Below, piece by piece: positions 50,324 to 57,458 of a stretch of 64,000 nucleotides of DNA. This DNA comes from Lysobacter_I brunescens (lineage in GTDB: Bacteria > Pseudomonadota > Gammaproteobacteria > Xanthomonadales > Xanthomonadaceae), in the NCBI RefSeq assembly GCF_042677005.1, contig NZ_JBHTIF010000002.1, positions 124,001 to 188,000 of the forward strand, read 5' to 3'. Each line of letters starts with the position of its first letter. Positions within the stretch are counted from its first letter, which is position 1. The notes below the pieces were generated by a model, which did not search any database, was not told the DNA's origin, and was given only the letters and a program-made list of their open reading frames with translations. The translations under genes and the position numbers were made by a program.

Positions 50324-50497
50324 CGCTCGCTGTCGCGAGCGAGTTACTTTTCTTTGCTTGTGCAAAGAAAAGGTAACCAAAAGAAAGCACACCCCGTCGG
50401 TTGCGCCCGGCGCGATGCGCCGGGTCCACGGGCTTCGCGGGGTTTTTCGACAAGACGTCCATGTCTTGTCGAAAAACGCGCGGCGTCCTGCCGCGCG
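50324..50497. repeat. Block of five adjacent hairpins
   Basis: H1 50324-50341 (CGCTCGC/GCGAGCG); H2 50344-50376 (TTACTTTTCTTTGC/GCAAAGAAAAGGTAA, one extra G); H3 50406-50424 (CCCGGCGC/GCGCCGGG, 3-base loop); H4 50443-50476 (TTTTTCGACAAGAC/GTCTTGTCGAAAAA, exact 14 bp); H5 50477-50497 (CGCGCGGC/GCCGCGCG). All but H2 are perfect. The block resembles dispersed intergenic repeats in related genomes, but I know of no assigned role. Confidence 0.8.
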
Positions 50498-50642
50498 CCC
50501 TGTGGGCCTGATCCGCAAATCCCGTCGCAACCAGGGGCCCCGGTAAATCAAGATCAAAAACAGCGATGGCTGACAGATGGCTTGGTGGGCACAGTATTTC
50601 GAAGATATATAACGAAAAAGTGCGGGGCTCAGGCTCAGTGTG

Positions 50643-52721
50643 TCAGGGCTTGAGAATGTCGCTGGCGTCCGCGGTGTGGAAATGCCGCTTGAACGGCACG
50701 CCGTCGATGGCCGGCTCGTCGAGTTCGCGGGCGTAGCGATGCCCGGCGTAGACCGCATGCGCGATCAACCCCGGCGCCAGCGCGTCACCGATGCGGGTCA
50801 CCGTGCGGATCCCGGCATCGGCCCAGTCGGCTTCGCGCGCGGCGATCGCGTGGTACAGCGCGTCGTCGGGCAGGCGTGAGGTGATCGTCACCACCGATGC
50901 GCAGTCGAGCGTGCGCGGCTTGCCGCTCCAGGCGTGTTCGAGCGACAGCCGGCCGTCGGCGAAGCCGGTGATGCTGTGGGAGACCACCTGTTCGACGCCG
51001 AGTTCGGCCATGCGCCACTGGATGTGGCGATAGTCGAGCGTATGCGCGCTCCACGAGGCGATGGTGTCGTCGGGCGTGACGTAGAAGACCTCGCGACCGG
51101 CCTTGCGCAGCGCTTCGGCGATCACGCTGCCGGTGTGGAAATAGTCGTCGTCGTACAGCGCGACCGGGCCGTCGGGCAGGCGGCCGTCCATGATGTCGTC
51201 GGGCGTGAACACCGCCGGGTTGTCGACGAAGTCGCGCAGCGCCTCGCCATGCGTGCGTCCGTAGCCGTCGCGCCGCCAGTGGCAGCCGGTGGCGATCACC
51301 ACGTGCTCCGCGCCGAAGTCCAACACGTCCTGCGCGGTGAGCAGCGAGTCGAGATAGGTCGCGACGTTGTTCATCCTGCGAATCTGGCCGAGTCGCCAGT
51401 CGCGCACGCGCGCCCATTCGGCGAGGCCCGGCAGACGCGCTTCGCGGGTGACGCGGCCGCCGAGTTCGCGCCGCCCTTCCGCCAGATGCACCTCGTAGCC
51501 TCGCTGGCCGAGCGCGCGCGCCGCTTCCAGTCCCGCCGGTCCGCCGCCGACCACCAGCACTTTCATGCTCGATTTCGCCGGTGCGATGCGCTCCGGATGC
51601 CAGTCCTTGCGCCACTCTTCGCCCATGGTCGGGTTCTGCGTGCAGCGGATCGGGGTGATGGTGTTGTCGCCCGACACGCAGAGGTTGCAGCCGATGCATT
51701 CGCGGATGTCGTCGATGCGTCCTTCCTCGATCTTCTTCGGCAGGAACGGGTCGGCGATCGAGGGACGTGCGGCGCCGATGAAGTCGAGCACGCCGCGCCG
51801 GATCTGCGACACCATCGTGTCCGGCGAGGTGAAGCGACCGACGCCGACCACGGGCTTGCTCGTCGTTTTCTTCACGAAGTCGATGAAGGGTTCCTGCGCG
51901 CCTTCCGGTGCGAAACGCGAGGGCACCGAATCGTTGTACCAGGCAGCGACGTTCACGTCCCACAGGTCCGGCAACTCGGCGAGCATGCCGACGATGTCCT
52001 GCGCCTCGGCGCGTTCGATGCCGGCGGGCCCGAGCATCTCCTCGGTCGCGAAGCGGATCGCCACCGCGCAGCGATGGCCTACTGCCTCTTTCGTGTCCTG
52101 CAACACTTCACGCAAAAGGCGCACGCGGTTGTCGAGCGAGCCGCCGTATTCGTCGGTGCGGTGGTTGCGGCGGCGCTGCAGGAAATGCATCGCCAGCGAC
52201 AGGTCGTGGCCGCAGTAGACGTAAATGATGTCCATGCCTGCGCGCATCCCGCGCAGCGCGGCTTCGCGATGCCAGCGCCGGTAGTTCGCGATGTCCTGCT
52301 TGTCCATCGCACGCGCCTGCGCCGGGTAGCCGTATTTCGACGGCTGGTGCGAGGGCGCGATCAATACCTCGCGCGAGTACAGGTTCGACGCGGTCGGGCC
52401 GTTGTGGGTCAGCTCCACCGCCGCCAGCGCGCCGTGCGCATGCACCTTGTCGCACATCAGCGCGAGCGCGGGGATGTCGCGGTCGTCCCACAGCCGCGCC
52501 TCGACGTAGGGCGACACGTCGCCGGATGGGTGAATCTCGCATTCCTCGGTCGCGATCACCGCCCAGCCACCCTCGGCCTTCACCTCGCGCATCGCCGCAT
52601 GCGCCAGCGGCATCGCATGGCCCATGCCGTTGCAGTGCGGCACCTGGAAGAAGCGGTTCTTCGCCGTCACCGGGCCGATGGCCATCGGGCTGAAGAGGAT
52701 GTCGTAGCGGGGGTCGCGCAT
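50643..52721 (-). CDS. Trimethylamine/histamine-dehydrogenase-like flavoprotein
   Basis: The 692-residue enzyme aligns with TMADH from its first residues (RDPRYDILFSPMAIGP). Parts: an FMN TIM barrel (1-340) with Cys30 in QVPHCNG, the 6-S-cysteinyl-FMN site; a 4Fe-4S ligand set CIGCNLC...RCTQN in the TMADH position; and C-terminal ADP/FAD-type domains (VLVVGGGPAGLEAARALG). Family members oxidatively dealkylate or deaminate amines and pass electrons to ETF. At TMADH Tyr60 it has Glu60, and at Trp355 it has Asp (CVSGD), so the substrate is probably not trimethylamine. ATG 52721 gives the family start; upstream frame is not conserved-looking. Confidence 0.88.
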   Translation of the reverse strand: MRDPRYDILFSPMAIGPVTAKNRFFQVPHCNGMGHAMPLAHAAMREVKAEGGWAVIATEECEIHPSGDVSPYVEARLWDDRDIPALALMCDKVHAHGALAAVELTHNGPTASNLYSREVLIAPSHQPSKYGYPAQARAMDKQDIANYRRWHREAALRGMRAGMDIIYVYCGHDLSLAMHFLQRRRNHRTDEYGGSLDNRVRLLREVLQDTKEAVGHRCAVAIRFATEEMLGPAGIERAEAQDIVGMLAELPDLWDVNVAAWYNDSVPSRFAPEGAQEPFIDFVKKTTSKPVVGVGRFTSPDTMVSQIRRGVLDFIGAARPSIADPFLPKKIEEGRIDDIRECIGCNLCVSGDNTITPIRCTQNPTMGEEWRKDWHPERIAPAKSSMKVLVVGGGPAGLEAARALGQRGYEVHLAEGRRELGGRVTREARLPGLAEWARVRDWRLGQIRRMNNVATYLDSLLTAQDVLDFGAEHVVIATGCHWRRDGYGRTHGEALRDFVDNPAVFTPDDIMDGRLPDGPVALYDDDYFHTGSVIAEALRKAGREVFYVTPDDTIASWSAHTLDYRHIQWRMAELGVEQVVSHSITGFADGRLSLEHAWSGKPRTLDCASVVTITSRLPDDALYHAIAAREADWADAGIRTVTRIGDALAPGLIAHAVYAGHRYARELDEPAIDGVPFKRHFHTADASDILKP

Positions 52722-52951
52722 GGGATGTGTCCGGGGCGGATCTGCGGCTATTCTGCACGCGCCGAGACGATGCGGCATCGATGGAGCGTTCGGATGAGCC
52801 TCTCCCTGGACCCTGTTCTCCCCCTGCATGCTGGTTCTGCCAGGCATTCCTGCAGCCCGGCCGCGGACTGCGGCTGTCCCGTGATGCGCAATGGAAGCAG
52901 CTGCGCATGCGTCCGTGTCGATCGTGTCGGCGCCGTCAGCCGGGTGCGTGG

Positions 52952-53431
52952 ATGAATGGCGCCGTGATTTCGCCGTACGTCTGGCTGGCCCTGGCTATTT
53001 TCGTGTTCGCGGCTGTGGCAACGGCATGGGCCTGGCAGCAGTATCGGCTCGGTGAAGCGTCCCGACGCTGGCGGCGCACCGAGGGCACGGTCGTCGACAT
53101 CTGGTTCGATGTGCGCGAAACATCCGATGGCGACGGCGGCACCGACGTCTCCACCAGTGCGCATCTGGTCTACGACTATGTGGTGAACGGCCAGCATTAC
53201 CGGTCCCGCCGTTTCACCTACCGGCCCTCGCGCGGACTGGGCGAGCGCGAGGCTTACGCGCTGCTGTCCGGCATTACCCGGGGACAGCGTGTCGAGGTGC
53301 GCTACGACCCGCGACGTCCGCAGCGCGCGGTGGTGCTGACCGGAACCGATGCCGGCAACCTGTGGCGAATCGCAATCTGTGCCGTGGTGGCCTGCATTGC
53401 CCTGGCCTATGCGGCGCTCCGACTCGTGTAG
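52952..53431 (+). CDS. DUF3592 membrane protein
   Basis: The 159-residue protein has an N-terminal membrane helix (YVWLALAIFVFAAVATAWAW), a central soluble beta domain with the DUF3592 pattern (RTEGTVVDIWFD..., LVYDYVVNGQHYRSRRFTY, GQRVEVRYDPRRPQRAVV) and a C-terminal helix (IAICAVVACIALAYAALRLV). The function of the family is unknown. ATG 52952 is the last start before the helix; upstream in-frame sequence lacks credible features. It diverges from the flavoenzyme gene. Confidence 0.8.
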   Translation: MNGAVISPYVWLALAIFVFAAVATAWAWQQYRLGEASRRWRRTEGTVVDIWFDVRETSDGDGGTDVSTSAHLVYDYVVNGQHYRSRRFTYRPSRGLGEREAYALLSGITRGQRVEVRYDPRRPQRAVVLTGTDAGNLWRIAICAVVACIALAYAALRLV

Positions 53432-53452
53432 ACCCTTTCGGTTGGATCCCGC

Positions 53453-53644
53453 TCAGGGCTTTGTTGAGGTGGGGGCTGCCACGGGGAGCGTGGAAGGCTG
53501 CGTGGAGGGATCTTTGCCGATGTGCCTCTCGAAGAACGCCAGCATCTCGGTGTAGAACCTGAGGTTGTTCTCGGGCTTCTCGAAGCCATGCCCTTCGCCC
53601 TTCTGGATGATCACGCCTTCCGGTGGATTGCCGGCGGCGGTCAG
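53453..53644 (-). pseudogene. Remnant of an S9 (prolyl oligopeptidase-type) peptidase C-terminus
   Basis: Reading the minus strand gives about 63 residues ending in a stop at 53453: AAGNPPEGVIIQKGEGHGFE, then KPENNLRFYTEMLAFFERHIG and a tail. The GEGHGF motif with its His, and FYTEMLAFFERHIG, match the catalytic-His end of S9 peptidases. The frame is closed at its 5' end (stop at 53645-53647), no start is present and the catalytic Ser and Asp parts are missing, so this is a decayed or truncated copy. Confidence 0.75.
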
Positions 53645-53720
53645 TCAATCAACGCAGTGCTGGCAGAGAAACTTCGAGCATGGCGTCGTAAGGGATGACT
53701 GGGCGTGGAAAAGAACTCGA

Positions 53721-54149
53721 TCAGCGTCCCGCCCAGAGCGCGATGATCGCGGCGATCGCGTACCAGGCCCATTCGGCGGGCTGGTTGGCGAGGCCGAACA
53801 GGGTCTGCGCGTGGTCGGTGCCGAGGCGTTGCAGGGCATCGAGGGTGCCGAAGCCCATGGGTCCGCCTACCTGTGAGGCGGCGATGACCCAGTTGCTGAA
53901 CGCGACGGTGGCGAAGGTGGCGGTCAGCGCGACGATGGCGCGCGGCAGGCCGGGCGCGGCGCGGCCGAGTCGCAGCAGCAGGACGATGTCGATGGCGGCG
54001 ACGGCCGCCATCCATGCGCACTGGCGATCGAGGATGAGAGCGATCAGCGCCCACAGCGCGCTCATGCCGACCACGCCGAACAGGGCGAGGACGACGGGGG
54101 CGACGATGCGGTGGCGCGGCGGGGCGACGGCTGCGGGGGCGGTGGACAT
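53721..54149 (-). CDS. Small membrane protein of unknown function
   Basis: The 142-residue product has about four hydrophobic helices (IVAPVVLALFGVVGMSALWAL; WMAAVAAIDIVLLL; AIVALTATFATVAFSNWVIA; EWAWYAIAAIIALWAG), and so should be an inner-membrane protein. No family is recognised. It is in the same orientation as the third TonB receptor gene upstream of it (gap 114 bases), with a 10-bp hairpin between them. Located beside an S9 peptidase remnant. Confidence 0.65.
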   Translation of the reverse strand: MSTAPAAVAPPRHRIVAPVVLALFGVVGMSALWALIALILDRQCAWMAAVAAIDIVLLLRLGRAAPGLPRAIVALTATFATVAFSNWVIAASQVGGPMGFGTLDALQRLGTDHAQTLFGLANQPAEWAWYAIAAIIALWAGR

Positions 54150-54188
54150 GGTCAGAGAGTAGCGGAGCGGAGGCGGGCTGCGAAGCGC

Positions 54189-54220
54189 GAGCGCCCGGCC
54201 TCGAACGAGACCGGGCGCTC
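54189..54220. terminator. Hairpin downstream of third TonB receptor
   Basis: GAGCGCCCGG (54189-54198) and CCGGGCGCTC (54211-54220) pair exactly around a 12-base loop. No T tract, so it is a possible but not certain terminator of the receptor gene. Confidence 0.45.
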
Positions 54221-54263
54221 CATGTCGCAGGGCGATGCTTGCCGTCGATCAGGACGACATCGA

Positions 54264-56693
54264 TCAGAACTTCGCGCGCAGGGTCACGCCGTAGCTGCGA
54301 TCCGGCCCGGGGATCACGGTGGGAATGCCGAACAGCAGGCCGGTGTTGCCCGCGTCGATCAGGTACTCCTCGTTCGTGAGGTTGTTGCCCCACAGGCCGA
54401 GGTCCCAGCGCTGGTTGAAGCGCCAGCCCAGGCGCAGGTTGAGCAGGCCGTAGCTGTCCTGTTCGATGCCCGGCTGGTTCTCGTCCTCGAAATAGACCTG
54501 GCCGCGCCAGTTCCAGCTCGGACGCACGTACAGGCTGTCGCCGTTGGAGAGCGGGATCGTCCAGTCCAGGCCCAGCGAGACGCTCTGCTTCGGCGTCATG
54601 CGGAAGCGGTTGCCGGCCAGTTCCTGGTAGGTGCCGTCGTCGTCGAAGGCGTTGAAGCCGCCGTCGATGTAGCCGTAGTTGAACCAGCCGTTGACGTTGT
54701 CGCTGAAGCGCGCGAACAGCGAGGCCTCGAAGCCCGCGGCATGCGCCTTGCCGGCGTTGGTGGTGACGAAGAACGGCGGCGGGGTGTCGTTCTGCACCGA
54801 GGCCTGGAAGTTGGTGTAGTCGTAGTAGAACAGCGACAGGTCGTAGACGAAGCGGCCGTCGGCGGCCGAGCCCTTCATGCCCAGCTCGTAGCTCCACACG
54901 ATCTCGGCCGGCACCTCGTCGCTGCCGGCGTCGCTGACGTTGATCATGTTCGGGCGACGGCCGCGCGAGATGCTGGCGTAGGTGTTGATGGTGTCGCTGA
55001 GCTTGTAGCCCAGCACGGCGCGTCCCACCCACGAAGTGAAGCTGTCGCTCGCGCTCAGGCGGCCGGCGGTGGCCGGGAACAGCAGGTTGGTGCAGGGCGG
55101 TGCGCCGCAGGCCGGGGCGCCGCGTGCCGAGAGCAGGAAGCCCAGGCTGGACCCGTTGCCCGGCGCCGAGAAATAGCCGTATTCGACCTTCTCGTGCGAG
55201 CCGCGCAGGCCGAGGGTGAGCGACCACTGGTCGTTGAACTGCCAGGTGCCGTCGGCGAACAGTTCGATCGCGCGGATGTCGACATCGTTGCCGAAGGTTT
55301 CGCGATGGTCGGGATTGAGCGGGATCTGCAGGAAACCGGCGGGATTGGTCGGCGTCGGCGGCACGAGGCCCGGCACGGGCAGCCAGGTGAAGGTGCGCGA
55401 GGTGTTCGGCGTCGCGTTCGCGTTGAGCAGCGGCAGGACCGGGAAGTAATAGTTCGCCAGGGCCGGGCCGAGCAGGGCGGCGGTGTTGCCGTTGATCTGC
55501 GGCGACAGCAGCGCGTACAGCTGGCGCTCGTCGGCCTGGTAGTCCAGCTCGCGTTCGGCGGTCTCGTCGAAGAACGAGGTGCCGAGGAAGCCGGTGAACT
55601 TGCCGCCGCCGTCGTAGTTGAAGCGGAATTCCTGGCTGAACTGGCGGCCGTCGGCGCGTTCGTCGAATTCGATCAGGTCGGCCTGCGAGCCGTCGGCATC
55701 GAACTTGTCGAGGCCGTCGTAACGGCGCCAGCCGGTGATGGTCGACAGCGACCAGTTGTCGTTGAGCACGAAATCGCCCAGCACGGTCGCGCCGTAGACG
55801 TCGCGATCGGTGCCGAGGTCGTTGCCGCGCTGCGAGTTGGCGGTGTACGGGTCGAGGCTGCCCTGCAGGTTCGGGATCACCTGGCTGCGGAAGCCGGTGC
55901 CCGGCGGCGTGTCCTTCTGGTAGTTGAGGATCACGTCGATGCCGCTGGCCTCGCCGATGTCGAAGTGCAGCGCGCCGCGGATCGCGCGGGTGTCCTTGCC
56001 CTGCAGCGTGCCGCCGTCGAGGTTGTCCATGTAGCCGTCGCGGGTCTCGTAGAAGGCAGCGATGCGGCCTTGAACGTTCTCGCCCAGGTCGGTGTTGAAA
56101 TGGCCGGTGAAGCGGCGCTGGTCGTCGCTGCCCAGGCCGAGCTCGAAGCTGCCGGAGCGGCCTTTGCGGGCCTTGTTCTGGATGATGTGCACGGCGCCGG
56201 TCTCGGCGGCGCGGCCGAACAGGGTGCCCTGCGGCCCGCGCAGCACCTCGATGCGCTGCAGGTCGAACAGTTCGACCGACGAACCGCGCGCGCGGCTGAT
56301 CGACACGCCGTCCTGGTAGAGCGAGATGCGCGGCTCCTGGGTCGGGTCGTCGAGGTCGGCGGTGATGCCGCGGATCGAGATGCTGGGGTTGCTGACGCTC
56401 TGGGTCTGCACTTCCAGGCCCGGCACCAGGCTGCCGAGGTCGCCGTAGTCGACGATGCCCTGCGCTTCGAGGAACTCGCCCGAGTAGGCGTTGATCGCGA
56501 TCGGCACATCCTCGATCTGCTGCTCGCGCTTCTGCGCAGTGACCACGATCCGGTCGAGCTCGTCGCTGTCCGCAGCCGGCGCTTCCTGGGCCAGGGCGGG
56601 CAGGGCGACGGCCTGGGCGGCCAGGATGCAGGCGAGGGCGGTGAACAGGGCGGCGCGGCGTTGCGGCCGGCGTGCATGGAGCATTGGGGACAT
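54264..56693 (-). CDS. TonB-dependent outer-membrane receptor
   Basis: The 809-residue protein has a signal peptide (LFTALACILAAQAVALPALA), a TonB-box-like DRIVVTAQKRE, a plug with VPGLEVQTQSVSNPSISIRG and RIEVLRGPQGTLFGRA, and a barrel ending VTLRAKF. The TAQKRE start and AAETGAVHI segment place it in the sphingomonad-/xanthomonad-type receptor group with unknown ligands. ATG 56693 is preceded by GGGAGGAA at good spacing; longer starts begin in low-similarity sequence. A possible -10 (TATAAA, minus strand, about 56775-56780) lies upstream. Confidence 0.9.
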   Translation of the reverse strand: MSPMLHARRPQRRAALFTALACILAAQAVALPALAQEAPAADSDELDRIVVTAQKREQQIEDVPIAINAYSGEFLEAQGIVDYGDLGSLVPGLEVQTQSVSNPSISIRGITADLDDPTQEPRISLYQDGVSISRARGSSVELFDLQRIEVLRGPQGTLFGRAAETGAVHIIQNKARKGRSGSFELGLGSDDQRRFTGHFNTDLGENVQGRIAAFYETRDGYMDNLDGGTLQGKDTRAIRGALHFDIGEASGIDVILNYQKDTPPGTGFRSQVIPNLQGSLDPYTANSQRGNDLGTDRDVYGATVLGDFVLNDNWSLSTITGWRRYDGLDKFDADGSQADLIEFDERADGRQFSQEFRFNYDGGGKFTGFLGTSFFDETAERELDYQADERQLYALLSPQINGNTAALLGPALANYYFPVLPLLNANATPNTSRTFTWLPVPGLVPPTPTNPAGFLQIPLNPDHRETFGNDVDIRAIELFADGTWQFNDQWSLTLGLRGSHEKVEYGYFSAPGNGSSLGFLLSARGAPACGAPPCTNLLFPATAGRLSASDSFTSWVGRAVLGYKLSDTINTYASISRGRRPNMINVSDAGSDEVPAEIVWSYELGMKGSAADGRFVYDLSLFYYDYTNFQASVQNDTPPPFFVTTNAGKAHAAGFEASLFARFSDNVNGWFNYGYIDGGFNAFDDDGTYQELAGNRFRMTPKQSVSLGLDWTIPLSNGDSLYVRPSWNWRGQVYFEDENQPGIEQDSYGLLNLRLGWRFNQRWDLGLWGNNLTNEEYLIDAGNTGLLFGIPTVIPGPDRSYGVTLRAKF

Positions 56694-56830
56694 CGACGGG
56701 TTCCTCCCGGGGAGTCTGAAAAGACGCGGTGCGGGCCTCCCCAGCCGGCAGCGTCCATACTGAACAGTGTGTCCTTTATAACCCAGGCGCATGACACGCC
56801 ATAAGCCGGGCAGGCTCGCCCCGGCTCCGC

Positions 56831-56836
56831 TACAAT
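56831..56836 (+). promoter_or_regulatory. Candidate -10 box of sufT
   Basis: TACAAT lies 40 bases before the sufT start. The same hexamer is used in the rpsO promoter. No -35 box is evident. Confidence 0.35.
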
Positions 56837-56875
56837 GGCGGCCCGCTAAACACCTGAATCCACGGAACTTTCACC

Positions 56876-57427
56876 GTGTACTCCCGCAGCAGTGAGCCGG
56901 TCCGCTTCGAGCGCGACTGCGACGCCGTCCTCGTCCCGCAGGGCGATTCCGTGACCCTGCCGGCCGGCAGCGTCGGCTACATCACCCAGGCCCTCGGCGG
57001 CAGCTGGACGGTCTTCGTCGAAGGCAACCTCATGCGCATCGCCGGCAAGGATGCGGACGCCATCGGCAAGGAACCGCCGCCGCCGATCGAGCTGCCCGAG
57101 GGCGCCGACGACGAGGAAGTGGAGAAGCTGGTCTGGTCGCAGCTGCGCACCTGCTTCGACCCCGAGATCCCGATCAACATCGTCGAACTGGGCCTGGTCT
57201 ACGGCGTCGAGATCAAGCGCAGCGACGAAGGCGCGCGCATCGTCGAGGTGCGCATGACCCTCACCGCGCCGGCCTGCGGCATGGGCGAGGTGCTGGTCGA
57301 GGACGTGCGCGGCAAGATCGAAATGATCCCGACCGTGGTCGAGGCCGATGTCGAGTTGGTGTTCGACCCGCCGTGGAACCGCGAGATGATGTCGGAAGTG
57401 GCCCGTCTGGAAACCGGGATGCTTTGA
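56876..57427 (+). CDS. sufT: Iron-sulfur assembly protein SufT (DUF59/MIP18)
   Basis: SufT-type proteins assist iron-sulfur cluster maturation. The 183-residue protein has a beta-rich N-terminal part (PQGDSVTLPAGSVGYITQAL) and a C-terminal DUF59 domain (FDPEIPINIVELGLVYGVEI, TLTAPACGMGEVLVEDV with the conserved Cys). I chose GTG 56876, which gives the start YSRSSEPVRFERDC that I remember from xanthomonad SufT; no in-frame ATG lies nearby. It converges on the winged-helix regulator gene. Confidence 0.88.
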   Translation: MYSRSSEPVRFERDCDAVLVPQGDSVTLPAGSVGYITQALGGSWTVFVEGNLMRIAGKDADAIGKEPPPPIELPEGADDEEVEKLVWSQLRTCFDPEIPINIVELGLVYGVEIKRSDEGARIVEVRMTLTAPACGMGEVLVEDVRGKIEMIPTVVEADVELVFDPPWNREMMSEVARLETGML

Positions 57428-57434
57428 TCGACCC

Positions 57435-57458
57435 GAGGGCGGCCGCGTTGCCGCCCTC
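57435..57458. terminator. Bidirectional hairpin between sufT and regulator
   Basis: GAGGGCGGC (57435-57443), 6-base loop, GCCGCCCTC (57450-57458), a perfect 9-bp stem in the 29-base gap between convergent genes. It overlaps the last two bases of the regulator's stop codon. Confidence 0.6.

Larger units (their letters stand above)
50050..50642. other. Intergenic region (593 bases) with terminator and hairpin block
   Basis: No convincing gene. It holds the receptor's intrinsic terminator (50123-50153), a GAGCCGAAGGCGAAGGAC segment near 50252, the five-hairpin block 50324-50497, and an AT-richer tail (50540-50630) before the flavoenzyme stop. Short open frames across the hairpins reflect low complexity. 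Confidence 0.8.

Noticed and set aside
50276..50653. Open frame of 125 codons over the hairpin block
   Set aside because: It follows inverted repeats, is Arg/Cys-rich and has no start signal or family match. The DNA structure explains the sequence better.
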